In this document: piece by piece, positions 46,519-54,883 of the stretch
How positions within the stretch are numbered: the first letter of the stretch is position 1
Layout: each line of letters begins with the position of its first letter
Assembly (NCBI GenBank): GCA_964468435.1
Contig: CAYXVE010000001.1
Span: 248,001 to 312,000, forward strand
Origin: JBCCTX01 sp964468435
GTDB taxonomy: Bacteria > Bacteroidota > Bacteroidia > J057
Direction of reading: 5' to 3'
Length of the DNA stretch: 64,000 nucleotides
Position numbers and translations under genes: made by a program
Notes under the pieces: generated by a model
What the model saw: only the letters and a program-made list of their open reading frames with translations
Database searches by the model: none
Told to the model about the DNA's origin: nothing

Positions 46519-47736
46519 ATGAAAAAAATTCATATTCATATACAGGTAATATTATGTTTGTCGCTATGGGTGGGATTTTGGGGATGCAATACCCAAACTT
46601 CTGAAACTGGCGAACACACGGAGGCTATGGCTGCAGGTGAAGCGATTCCCTTTTTTGTCGCCAACCCCCAACCCATGCCTGAACAGGAAGTATCTACCCT
46701 GGAGATTGGGGTAGAAGCTCCAGATTTCCGGCTACCCGGCGTAGATGGGCAGTTTCATGCATTGAGCGATTACGATGATGCCGATGTGCTGGTGATTATC
46801 TTCACCTGCAATCACTGTCCTACGGCTCAGGCATATGAAGATCGCATGATCTCAATCTATGAGGATTATTCGGATCAGTCTTTTGAAATGGTTGCCATCA
46901 GCCCTAATAGTCCTGTGGGGTTGCTTCCAGAAGAACTAGGCTTTACTGAACTGGATGATGATTTTGAGGATATGATCATTCGTGCGGAGGATAAAAACTT
47001 TCCTTTTGACTACCTCTATGATGGAGATGATCATGCTGCCTCCCTTCAGTACGGACCTGTAGCAACCCCCCACGCTTATGTATTTGACTCAGATCGCAAG
47101 CTGAGATATGTGGGCAGATTGGATGGATCGGAAAAGCCAGGTACTGCTAATGCTGAGGACCTCAGGGCTGCTATTGGTGCTGTTTTTGCAGGGGTAGAAG
47201 TAGAGACACCCAAAACCAAAACCTTTGGTTGTTCTGTAAAATGGGCCTGGAAAGTGGATTATAAGGAACAGGTGGAAGAAGAATGGGCTGAAAAGGAGGT
47301 TACCCTGGAGGAAATTGATGAAGCAGGAATTGAAAAGTTGCTCGCCAATGATTCAGAAAAACTCAGGCTGATCAATGTCTGGGCTACATGGTGTGGGCCT
47401 TGTGTGATGGAATATCCGGATTTTATACAGATACATAGAATGTATCAGGGTAGGGATTTTGAGTTTATCTCACTCAGCGCAGATCGTCCCGATCAAAAGA
47501 ATTTGGCTTTTAAGTTTCTCCAAAAACAAAATTCGGCAGTCAAAAACTACATCTTCCATCAAGATGACAAGTATGCGCTCATTGAAGCGATAGATCCCGA
47601 ATGGGAAGGAGCCTTGCCCTATACCATGTTGATTGAGCCTGGAGGCAAAAGAGTATATGCTCAACAAGGTACGATCGATCCATTGGAAGTAAAAAGGATC
47701 ATTGTAGAGCATCCTATGATGGGGCGGTACTATTAA
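46519..47736 (+). CDS. Lipoprotein with two thioredoxin-like domains (peroxiredoxin-like and TlpA-like)
   Basis: This 405-residue lipoprotein has lipobox FWGC (Cys23). The first redoxin domain (about 65-220) contains FTCNHCPTA (CxxC) after the AhpC/TSA-like GVEAPDFRLPGVDG. The second (about 260-400) is TlpA-like with NVWATWCGPCVMEYPDF (CGPC). It probably acts as a periplasm-facing thiol:disulfide redox protein. Two domains in one chain, both with two cysteines, could pass electrons internally. A gene of 1.2 kb is normal for this Bacteroidota fusion type. No cytochrome-maturation gene is adjacent. Confidence 0.85.
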   Translation: MKKIHIHIQVILCLSLWVGFWGCNTQTSETGEHTEAMAAGEAIPFFVANPQPMPEQEVSTLEIGVEAPDFRLPGVDGQFHALSDYDDADVLVIIFTCNHCPTAQAYEDRMISIYEDYSDQSFEMVAISPNSPVGLLPEELGFTELDDDFEDMIIRAEDKNFPFDYLYDGDDHAASLQYGPVATPHAYVFDSDRKLRYVGRLDGSEKPGTANAEDLRAAIGAVFAGVEVETPKTKTFGCSVKWAWKVDYKEQVEEEWAEKEVTLEEIDEAGIEKLLANDSEKLRLINVWATWCGPCVMEYPDFIQIHRMYQGRDFEFISLSADRPDQKNLAFKFLQKQNSAVKNYIFHQDDKYALIEAIDPEWEGALPYTMLIEPGGKRVYAQQGTIDPLEVKRIIVEHPMMGRYY

Positions 47737-47991
47737 TGGTGTGTTGGGCCAACTATTGCAAAGGTTCATAGGTTTACTTATGAAATCGGTTATTAGCTAC
47801 TGATAGGCATCATGAAATCTCTCTTTCGAATATGCGCAAAGCAGTATCACAGAATTGGAAGACCGTGATCCGGCAATCATTTGCCAGTTGCTGGATCGAT
47901 ACGCATTTTAAATACGCAAAATTTTTTATTTATTCGGATCTTTTTTCGGTTTATGAAGAAGAGCGATCAGTTATATTTTGATCAAACACTT

Positions 47992-49008
47992 ATGAAAAAG
48001 ATATTTTTGGGGATTATCATTTTGATGATCTTTTCGCAGAGACTAACAGCTCAGGAGCACAATTTTGATAGCCCAGCTGCCTACAATAATTTTATCGTTA
48101 TGCTCCACAATAACGTAACGGCCAAAAATCTGGAGTACATCTCCCAATCTGTACACAGCGATGATATCAGGCGTGTAGAGCAAAGTCGTAAAGATGTGAT
48201 CAATGAAATTGGACAAGCTATCGGTAAACTTGCCGCGATTGGCCCTTATGAGGGAGATCCTGCTTTGAGAGATGTGGGTTTGGAAGTGCTCAAACTAAAT
48301 CTGGAAACCTTTCAGCTAGATTTTATGCAGATTAATCAGATGAAAGAAAGTAGATATGATAGTTTTGAGGCGTTGGAGAAATACTTCAAAGCTGAAGATC
48401 AGGCCGAAAAGAAACTTGCTGAAACTGCCAATAGATTCCGGGAGGCACAGGCTGATTTCGCCGCTAAAAACAAGTTGAAACTTGCCTCAGAAGCCGATCC
48501 GGAAAATCAGGCTGTCATTGAGCGTATCAACAAACTCAATACCTATACCCGGATCGTATTTCTGCAGTATTTCAAGGTCTCCAGGATCAATGCAAAATTC
48601 TGGGATGCGATCAATGTCAAAGAAGCCCGTCAGGCAGAGGAACTTCGCAAAGAGATGGTAGATGCCTCTACCAGGTCTGTGGCATATCTGGAAAAGCTTT
48701 CAGGCTTTAAGGATGATACGCGATATCGCGATGCAGCCCTGGATCTGCTGAAGTACTTCCAGCAACTAAGCCTGAATGAACTAAAAGACCTGACCAGGTA
48801 TCAGTACAAGCTGGACCATGCTGAAGCGGTCACAACGCAGGAAGAGGTAAACGAATACAATAAGATGACCCAGCGATACAACGAGATCATCCAGGAATAC
48901 AACGGGAAAACGCAAGCATTGATCAACCGGATGAACGCTGAACAGCAAGGGCTGCTTCAGCGCCATATACCCAAGCCTTCTGACCAGACCGGCATCATGC
49001 GAATCTAG
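47992..49008 (+). CDS. Exported helical protein (LIC11966-like surface protein)
   Basis: I use the Met at 47992, which starts a signal peptide ending RLTAQ; the frame extends 37 codons upstream without signal character. The mature protein (about 320 residues) is almost entirely helical and charged, in two similar halves beginning with DSPAAYNNFIVMLHNNV and RINKLNTYTRIVF. It reminds me of the LIC11966 family of surface proteins, whose role is unknown. The upstream 47737-47991 has a coding-like scrap (AQSSITELEDRDPAIICQLL) that may be a trace of another gene. Confidence 0.65.
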   Translation: MKKIFLGIIILMIFSQRLTAQEHNFDSPAAYNNFIVMLHNNVTAKNLEYISQSVHSDDIRRVEQSRKDVINEIGQAIGKLAAIGPYEGDPALRDVGLEVLKLNLETFQLDFMQINQMKESRYDSFEALEKYFKAEDQAEKKLAETANRFREAQADFAAKNKLKLASEADPENQAVIERINKLNTYTRIVFLQYFKVSRINAKFWDAINVKEARQAEELRKEMVDASTRSVAYLEKLSGFKDDTRYRDAALDLLKYFQQLSLNELKDLTRYQYKLDHAEAVTTQEEVNEYNKMTQRYNEIIQEYNGKTQALINRMNAEQQGLLQRHIPKPSDQTGIMRI

Positions 49009-49033
49009 AACTACATCACACTACTTACTACTC

Positions 49034-50362
49034 ATGGATAGAAGACATTTACTTAAGCACATAGGAGCCGGTACAACTGGCCTGATGATAGCACCATCGC
49101 TTAGCGCCTCAGAAACCTATCACCAGGCTACCAGCGGTATGGCTCCCATCGAGATTACCAAAGTAAAAGCGATAGCCACTGCTCCACAGAACAACATCGA
49201 GTTGATCGTTGTCAAAGTCGAGACCAATGAGCCTGGTCTGTATGGTATCGGTTGCGCTACCTTCCGGCAACGAGCACACAGTGTCGTTGTTGCTGTCGAT
49301 AAATACCTCGATGGCTTTTGCCGGGGCAAAGATCCCGATCGCATTGAAGATATCTGGCAGACCGCCTATGTTAATTCCTACTGGCGAAATGGTCCCGTGC
49401 TGAACAACGCACTCAGCGGTCTGGATCAGGCCCTTTGGGACATTAAGGCGAAGCGAGCCAACATGCCGCTATATCAATTGTTAGGCGGCAAATGCCGCTT
49501 CGCAGTGGACTGTTACGCCCATGCCTCAGGCAATAGTAAGGAAGCTGTGGCGGATAGCGTCAAGCGCTTGATGGAACAAGGATATCGACATATAAGAATC
49601 CAGCAGGGAGGGTATGGTGCGGTGGGAAATGCCCAGCAGCCCGATTTTGCGGAAGCGGGATTTGGAGCAGAGAAGGATAATTATATGGATCAATATTTAT
49701 ATATCAAGTCTGTCCCAGCCATGTTTGAACACGTGCGAAAAGCGTGCGGCGAAGAGATCGAACTGCTTCACGACATTCATGAGCGCCTGGCACCCAGAGA
49801 TGCCGTTCATCTGGTCAAATCCCTGGAGGAATTCCGACCCTTTTTTATCGAAGACCCCTTTGCACCAGAGGACATGGATTATTTCCGGCTTCTCAGAAGC
49901 CAGACTGCTGTCCCTCTCGCCATGGGGGAGTTGTTCAACAACCCTCACGAATGGGTAGGACCTATGACCGAGCGACTGTTTGACTTTATCAGGATACATA
50001 TATCCCAGATAGGAGGGGTTACCCCCGCCTTGAAAGTCGCCCGTCTGGGCGAGTATTTCAACGTGCGTACCGCATGGCACGGTCCCGGAGATGTATCTCC
50101 GGTCGGACATGCCTGCAATGCCCACATAGACCTGGCTGTGTGGAATTTTGGCATTCAAGAGTCTGTTTTCTTCAATGAGGCTACCCAGGAGATCTTCCCA
50201 GGTGCGCCGACCATGGAAAAGGGATACATGTATGTCAACGAAGTGCCAGGCCATGGGGTGGATATCGATGAAAAGGCGGCAGCCAAATATCCCATTGCCG
50301 AGCAAGCCAACAATAACTGGACCCAGGTCCGCAAGAATGATGGCACCGCCATTAGACCCTAA
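49034..50362 (+). CDS. Enolase-superfamily protein, mannonate-dehydratase (ManD/RspA)-like
   Basis: This 442-residue protein has an N-terminal twin-arginine-like leader (MDRRHLLKHIGAGTTGLM), suggesting export of a folded enzyme. The capping domain and barrel match the ManD branch of the mandelate-racemase group: RIEDIWQTAYVNSYWRNGPV near 96-115, GLDQALWDIKAKRANMPLY near 123-141, ELLHDIHERL near 237-246 (metal Asp), FIEDPFAPED near 269-278 (Glu) and WHGPGDVSPVGHA near 340-352. ManD enzymes dehydrate D-mannonate or D-gluconate, though many homologues have little activity. It is a Tat-exported variant, 25 bp downstream of the helical protein gene. Confidence 0.85.
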   Translation: MDRRHLLKHIGAGTTGLMIAPSLSASETYHQATSGMAPIEITKVKAIATAPQNNIELIVVKVETNEPGLYGIGCATFRQRAHSVVVAVDKYLDGFCRGKDPDRIEDIWQTAYVNSYWRNGPVLNNALSGLDQALWDIKAKRANMPLYQLLGGKCRFAVDCYAHASGNSKEAVADSVKRLMEQGYRHIRIQQGGYGAVGNAQQPDFAEAGFGAEKDNYMDQYLYIKSVPAMFEHVRKACGEEIELLHDIHERLAPRDAVHLVKSLEEFRPFFIEDPFAPEDMDYFRLLRSQTAVPLAMGELFNNPHEWVGPMTERLFDFIRIHISQIGGVTPALKVARLGEYFNVRTAWHGPGDVSPVGHACNAHIDLAVWNFGIQESVFFNEATQEIFPGAPTMEKGYMYVNEVPGHGVDIDEKAAAKYPIAEQANNNWTQVRKNDGTAIRP

Positions 50363-50370
50363 ATGTTCTT

Positions 50371-50489
50371 CGCTAGCGTTATTTCCTCCCCCGCTGGCGT
50401 TATTCCCTCCCCCGCTAGCGTTATTCCCTCCCTCGCTGGCGTTATTCCCTCCCCCGCTGGCGTTACTCCCTCCTCCGCTGGCGTTAGTT
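50371..50489. repeat. 21-bp tandem repeat array, about 5.6 copies
   Basis: The unit CGCTGGCGTTATTCCCTCCC plus C is repeated at 50371, 50392, 50413, 50434, 50455 and partly at 50476, with single-base variants (CGCTAGCG or CGCTGGCG). CGCTAGCG is a perfect palindrome, so each unit carries a small dyad. The unit is a multiple of three and is open on both strands: NASGGGN-type heptapeptides on minus, and PSPAGVI-type on plus. It starts 8 bp after the ManD-like stop and ends 20 bp from the convergent nuclease stop, so it is most likely noncoding and intergenic. Confidence 0.9.
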
Positions 50490-50508
50490 TGCAACTGAAG
50501 CCAGCGGA

Positions 50509-51744
50509 TCATGGGAAGATACGTATCTTCCCATACTCACCATCATAACCCGGCTGCGGGTTTACCGCTCCTGAGCGCATCCTGTAGATCGCTTCCCCAA
50601 CCCGATCATATCCAGCCTGACGAATAGCTTCGATAGGAACCTGAGTCAGTAGATTAAATTCATTGCCAAAGGCGGTGATTAATGCTGCATAGGTACGCAT
50701 CACAGTCTTGGTGTTGGGGCCTACACCTTTGATTTCAGCCAGGATTTCAGGCAATGGGATGATATACTCATATCCCGGAGCACCCCTGGGCTGGAGAGGG
50801 TTAGACCTGTCTGACAGTACCACTACCCGGTGCAATACCCCTATTGTAAGCGGTTTGCCGCAAACAGGACAGGTATTGTGATGCTCAAGTGATGCTTCAG
50901 GGCTTAGCACCACACCACATTTACGATGCCCATCCATATGATACTTGCCTTCTTCCGGGAAAAATTCATAGGTTCCCAGAAAGCCCATTCTTGATCGTAT
51001 TGCATCAAATATACCTTGATAGCTCCTGTCAGTATCAAAGCGATTGGCCTCTCGACCCAGTTTTTGAGGAGAATGCGCATCAGAACTTGACACCAGCGTA
51101 AAGCGGTCCAGTTCACTCCATCTCCAGTTCATGGCTGGATCGGAAGATAGCCCTGTCTCCAGGGCAAAAATTTCGTCTGTCAGATCTTCAAAACAATCTG
51201 CTACATGATCATAGCCACCCCGGGAACCCAGTGTGGAAAACCACGGAGTCCAAATATGTGCGGGGATTAAATGCGCATCTTCGGAAGCCTCCTTGACAAT
51301 TTCCAGCAAATCCCTCGAGGGTAAGCCCAGAATGGGGCGTCCATCTGAGGCAAGATTACCTATTTCAGCTAAACGTTGATTCAGCCGTTTTACCACATTC
51401 AGATCCGGAGCATATACCAGATTGTGATTTTTCCGGACCTTCCCCTTTTTCTTATAGATCGAACTGATCTCCACACTCAGCATAAATCGTATATCAATCC
51501 CATCGGGGTAGGCACCTTCAAGCCCCTGATCTACAGGTGGATTTTTGAGTTTGTACAATCCTGTTCCATCTGGTTCAAGCTTTTGACTCAATTCATGATA
51601 CCACAAAGGATGTGTAAAATCTCCTGTACCGATGACATGGATTCCCTTGAGTTGCCCCCATTGATACAGTGATTCCAGGTTGAGATATTTACTGGTAGCA
51701 CGGGCAAAATGTGAATGTACATGCAGGTCAGCGAGAAAATACAT
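50509..51744 (-). CDS. EndoQ-like PHP-family DNA repair endonuclease
   Basis: This is a protein of 411 residues starting at the Met at 51744 (MYFLADLHVHSHFARATSK); the frame extends to 51801 but the family starts at this Met. The PHP metal motifs are DLHVHSHF and, later, SSDAHSPQ. A cysteine cluster (CGVVLSPEASLEHHNTCPVC, near 270-290) forms the zinc site. Together with GDFTHPLWYHEL this matches endonuclease Q, which nicks DNA 5' of deaminated bases (uracil, hypoxanthine, xanthine) or abasic sites. The enzyme was characterised in Thermococcales and some bacteria. It ends in a region (MRSGAVNPQPGYDGEYG) typical for these. Confidence 0.82.
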   Translation of the reverse strand: MYFLADLHVHSHFARATSKYLNLESLYQWGQLKGIHVIGTGDFTHPLWYHELSQKLEPDGTGLYKLKNPPVDQGLEGAYPDGIDIRFMLSVEISSIYKKKGKVRKNHNLVYAPDLNVVKRLNQRLAEIGNLASDGRPILGLPSRDLLEIVKEASEDAHLIPAHIWTPWFSTLGSRGGYDHVADCFEDLTDEIFALETGLSSDPAMNWRWSELDRFTLVSSSDAHSPQKLGREANRFDTDRSYQGIFDAIRSRMGFLGTYEFFPEEGKYHMDGHRKCGVVLSPEASLEHHNTCPVCGKPLTIGVLHRVVVLSDRSNPLQPRGAPGYEYIIPLPEILAEIKGVGPNTKTVMRTYAALITAFGNEFNLLTQVPIEAIRQAGYDRVGEAIYRMRSGAVNPQPGYDGEYGKIRIFP

Positions 51745-51745
51745 G

Positions 51746-52066
51746 TCAGGACTTGAACTTGGAATGGATATGATCTTTAATGAACCTACAATTGATCTCA
51801 TCCTGGATCATTTTGTTGGTTTCATACACCTTTCTTGCAGATAAGTATATGATTAATGGTAGCAGGATGACAAAGAAAATCAGAAAAGAGAGTATGCTGA
51901 AGTTTTGTACATACTCACTTCCTGAGTTCATCCAGGCTCTCATGGATACAATCAAGGCAATCACCAGATAAGGGAAGATAATCCTGGGTCTGAGAAAACA
52001 ATGAAGCAGCTTACATGGAATAAATCTTCCGTAATTCAGTTGCTGGATGAATGTTATCCTGTCCAT
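51746..52066 (-). CDS. Short YcxB-like membrane protein
   Basis: This 106-residue protein has two hydrophobic helices (FPYLVIALIVSMRAW; LSFLIFFVILLPLIIYL) followed by YETNKMIQDEINCRFIKDHI, resembling the start of the YcxB C-terminal domain (NKxLQEEIxYxF). YcxB-type proteins usually continue for another 60-70 residues, so this is either a truncated gene or a short variant. The stop lies 1 bp before the EndoQ-like start. Function is unknown. Confidence 0.55.
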   Translation of the reverse strand: MDRITFIQQLNYGRFIPCKLLHCFLRPRIIFPYLVIALIVSMRAWMNSGSEYVQNFSILSFLIFFVILLPLIIYLSARKVYETNKMIQDEINCRFIKDHIHSKFKS

Positions 52067-52076
52067 TTTTTTCAGG

Positions 52077-53651
52077 TTAAGACATTTTATTCTGGAGTAT
52101 GGATTGTTCTGAGGCGTGTTCCTGCTTTTTCTTCCACTTCAGATCGTATAAATCCAGGCGCCTGTCCATCAGATTGCGCACACTTCCTTGTGAGTGAAGT
52201 TCCCGTAAAAGGTCAATATTGACATCTGCTACAAGTGTCATCTCGGTATTAGGGGTAGCTTCTGTCACGATTGCATTGGTCGGAAAGGCAAAATCGGAGG
52301 GTGAGAACACTGCAGACTGGGCATACTGAATATCCATATTGTTGACTCTGGGGAGGTTACCTACACATCCTGCAATAGCTACATAGCATTCATTTTCGAC
52401 TGCTCTGGCCTGTGCACAGAGTCTTACGCGATTGTACCCATTTTGGGTATCTGTCAGAAAGGGTACAAACAAGATTTGCATACCCTGTTCCGCATAAATA
52501 CGGGCTAGTTCAGGAAACTCTACATCATAGCAAATCAATATTCCGATTTTACCGCAATCTGTATCAAAGATTTTGAGTTTGTCTCCACCGATCATACCCC
52601 ACGCATTCGATTCACTGGGAGTAATGTGTATTTTCCGGTATTCTTCATAGCTCCCGTCTCTCCGACATAGGTAACTCACATTATACAGGCTTCCATTTTC
52701 AATCAGGGGCATGCTTCCGGTGATAATGTTTACGTTATATGCCACAGCAAATTCCAGGAATTTTTCCCACAGGGTCTCAGTATAATTTGCCAATGAACGG
52801 ATCGCTTTGGCCTCACCCAGATTATTGTATTTCTCCATGAGCGGAGCATTGAAAAACTCTGGAAACAAAATGAAATCGGTTTGGTATCCACTTACAGCAT
52901 CGATGAAAAATTCCATCTGCTCTACAAGTGCATCCATAGATTTGAAAAGGCGCATCTGCCACTGGACAAGTCCCAGGCGGATGACGGATTTTTGGTTGTT
53001 GATCAACTTTTCTTCCTCCTGATAATAGATATTATTCCACTCGAGGAGGGTGGCATATTCCTTGGACTCTGTATCTCCTTGTAAGTAGTTTTTGAGTATT
53101 TTTCTTACGTGCAAATCATTGGATAGCTGAAAAGTCAGTGTCGGATCATAAATTTTCTTAAATTTTACATGTTCGATATAATCCCTGGGCCGCATTTTAT
53201 CAGCGTATTTCTCATAATTGGGTATACGTCCTCCCATAATGATTCCCTTGAGATTCAGGTTTTCACATAATTCTTTGCGGGCATCATACAGCCTTCTCCC
53301 CAATCTCATACCTCTGTAGTCTGGATGTACAAAGACTTCTATACCATAGAGTACATCCCCGTTTGGATCATGGGTGGAAAATGTATAGTTGCCTGTGATC
53401 TGTGCGTAATTGTGGTTGTCCCCAAATTTGGAATAATCGATGATCAGTGACAACGCACTGGCTACTACTTTGCCATTTACCAGTACACACAACTGCCCTT
53501 CAGGGAAAATATTTAATAATTTACGGATGTGATTCTCTTTCCAGTACATGTTCCCCAGGGTAGAGTATGCTTCGATCATGGCTTCTTTCAAATCCAGATA
53601 GTCAGAGATCCTGAGATTCCTCAATTCAATACTTGTCGTCTGTTGCATCAT
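52077..53651 (-). CDS. Fusion of GNAT acetyltransferase and nitrilase-family amidohydrolase
   Basis: This 524-residue protein has an N-terminal GNAT domain (about 1-200) with the acetyl-CoA loop YRGMRLGRR at 112-120. The C-terminal carbon-nitrogen hydrolase domain (about 223-510) has the catalytic triad Glu265 (ILFPEFF), Lys340 (EEYRKIHITP) and Cys374 (ILICYDVEFP). This two-domain protein occurs in several bacterial groups and is usually annotated as bifunctional, but the combined reaction is unknown to me. A plausible reading is hydrolysis of an amide in which the GNAT part recognises or acetylates the amine. It is followed by the YcxB-like gene after only 10 bp, then EndoQ. Confidence 0.9.
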   Translation of the reverse strand: MMQQTTSIELRNLRISDYLDLKEAMIEAYSTLGNMYWKENHIRKLLNIFPEGQLCVLVNGKVVASALSLIIDYSKFGDNHNYAQITGNYTFSTHDPNGDVLYGIEVFVHPDYRGMRLGRRLYDARKELCENLNLKGIIMGGRIPNYEKYADKMRPRDYIEHVKFKKIYDPTLTFQLSNDLHVRKILKNYLQGDTESKEYATLLEWNNIYYQEEEKLINNQKSVIRLGLVQWQMRLFKSMDALVEQMEFFIDAVSGYQTDFILFPEFFNAPLMEKYNNLGEAKAIRSLANYTETLWEKFLEFAVAYNVNIITGSMPLIENGSLYNVSYLCRRDGSYEEYRKIHITPSESNAWGMIGGDKLKIFDTDCGKIGILICYDVEFPELARIYAEQGMQILFVPFLTDTQNGYNRVRLCAQARAVENECYVAIAGCVGNLPRVNNMDIQYAQSAVFSPSDFAFPTNAIVTEATPNTEMTLVADVNIDLLRELHSQGSVRNLMDRRLDLYDLKWKKKQEHASEQSILQNKMS

Positions 53652-53790
53652 ATGTTTGTTGGTCAGTAGACTTAAACGATAGATCGGAAATTATCATCCT
53701 AAGTCTGAAAAATATTAAATTATTTTGTATAAATGTTTGATTGAAGATAATGGTATTATATAGTTAATTTATCAGTTACATTCGTATCAT

Positions 53791-54675
53791 ATGAAAAAAC
53801 TACTACTTTACAAATTAACGTTTTGCTTCATTATTAGTTTGCAGGCTCAAAATCCCGATACCTTAAGATTGTGGTCTGAAGGCGCACCTGGGGCCAAAGG
53901 TAATGCGGCCCATGATCAACCTGCATTAATACTGCATCATGCTCCAGAGGATCTGGCTACTGGCGCGTCAGTGGTAGTATGCCCTGGAGGTGGATATGGA
54001 CATCTGGCTATGGATCACGAGGGAACCCAGGTGGCAACATGGCTCAATAGTCTGGGAATATCAGCTTACATATTGCGCTACAGGTTAGGTATTCCTGAAT
54101 ACGGAGATTATAAGCATCCGGCAATGATGGAGGATGGTTTGCGGGCCATCCGGGTTGTTCGCTATCATGCAGCGAAATGGGGGCTGGATCCGGATAAAAT
54201 CGGCATACTAGGATTTTCTGCTGGAGGGCATCTCGCTTCCACAGTAGGAACACACTTTGATGATGGGCGTGTGGATGCTACAGATCCTATAAATCGTCAG
54301 AGCAGCCGCCCTTCTTTTATGATCCTATGCTATCCGGTTATTTCTTTCACCACTTCCTACACACATCGTGGTTCCCGGAGAAATCTACTGGGAGATAATC
54401 CCACTCAGGAGGATGCTGAGTTACTCTCCAATGAACTGCAGATCAACACATTGACACCACCAACCTTTCTCGTTCATACTGATGCAGACCGGGGCGTACC
54501 CCCTGAAAACAGTATTTTGTTTTACATGGGACTCAGAAGGGCGGGAGTACCTGCAGAAATGCATATCTTTAGACAGGGTAGACATGGCCTGGGACTGGGT
54601 GTGGAGGATTTACCCTACAAAAAATGGCCCGAACTATGTGAATCCTGGATGAGGTCTATGGATCTTTTGAATTAG
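53791..54675 (+). CDS. Secreted alpha/beta-hydrolase, acetyl-xylan-esterase-like (BD-FAE type)
   Basis: This 294-residue protein has a signal peptide ending in SLQAQ. The motifs VVVCPGGGYGHLAMDHEG (oxyanion region) and GFSAGGHLAS (nucleophile Ser) are typical for the bacterial esterase/acetyl-xylan-esterase group that includes BD-FAE. A C-terminal His (GRHGLGLG) and Asp (DADRGV) complete the triad. It probably deacetylates plant or algal polysaccharides. A TACATTCG resembling a -7 box lies only 7 bp before the ATG, which would give a very short or leaderless mRNA. Confidence 0.88.
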   Translation: MKKLLLYKLTFCFIISLQAQNPDTLRLWSEGAPGAKGNAAHDQPALILHHAPEDLATGASVVVCPGGGYGHLAMDHEGTQVATWLNSLGISAYILRYRLGIPEYGDYKHPAMMEDGLRAIRVVRYHAAKWGLDPDKIGILGFSAGGHLASTVGTHFDDGRVDATDPINRQSSRPSFMILCYPVISFTTSYTHRGSRRNLLGDNPTQEDAELLSNELQINTLTPPTFLVHTDADRGVPPENSILFYMGLRRAGVPAEMHIFRQGRHGLGLGVEDLPYKKWPELCESWMRSMDLLN

Positions 54676-54883
54676 CATGATCAGTTTTTAGGATGAAAGT
54701 ATACAGTATCGTTTGTCTGGCATGTAATCTGTTTATTGAACATGACTGTAATGCTTACGCTGCTTTCTGCTGAATCCAGGGAGATAGCTGTTATACCAAA
54801 AACAGCTACAGGCTTTAAAGTCAGAGAACTTCTTCAGGGAAGGGTAAATTACGAATTTGAATGGGAGATAAAATGTGTTCGCC

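Noticed and set aside
50371..50489. Possibility of a CRISPR array.
   Set aside because: The 21-bp units are directly contiguous with no unique spacers, and no cas genes are in the window.
49697..50512. Minus-strand frame of 271 residues with NASGGGN repeats.
   Set aside because: It runs antisense to the ManD-like gene. The repetitive part is the 21-bp tandem repeat, and the remainder lacks protein-like character.
50363..50548. Plus-strand frame reading the 21-bp repeat as PSPAGVI-type repeats.
   Set aside because: The frame exists because the unit is divisible by three. There is no signal, conserved start or continuation beyond the array.
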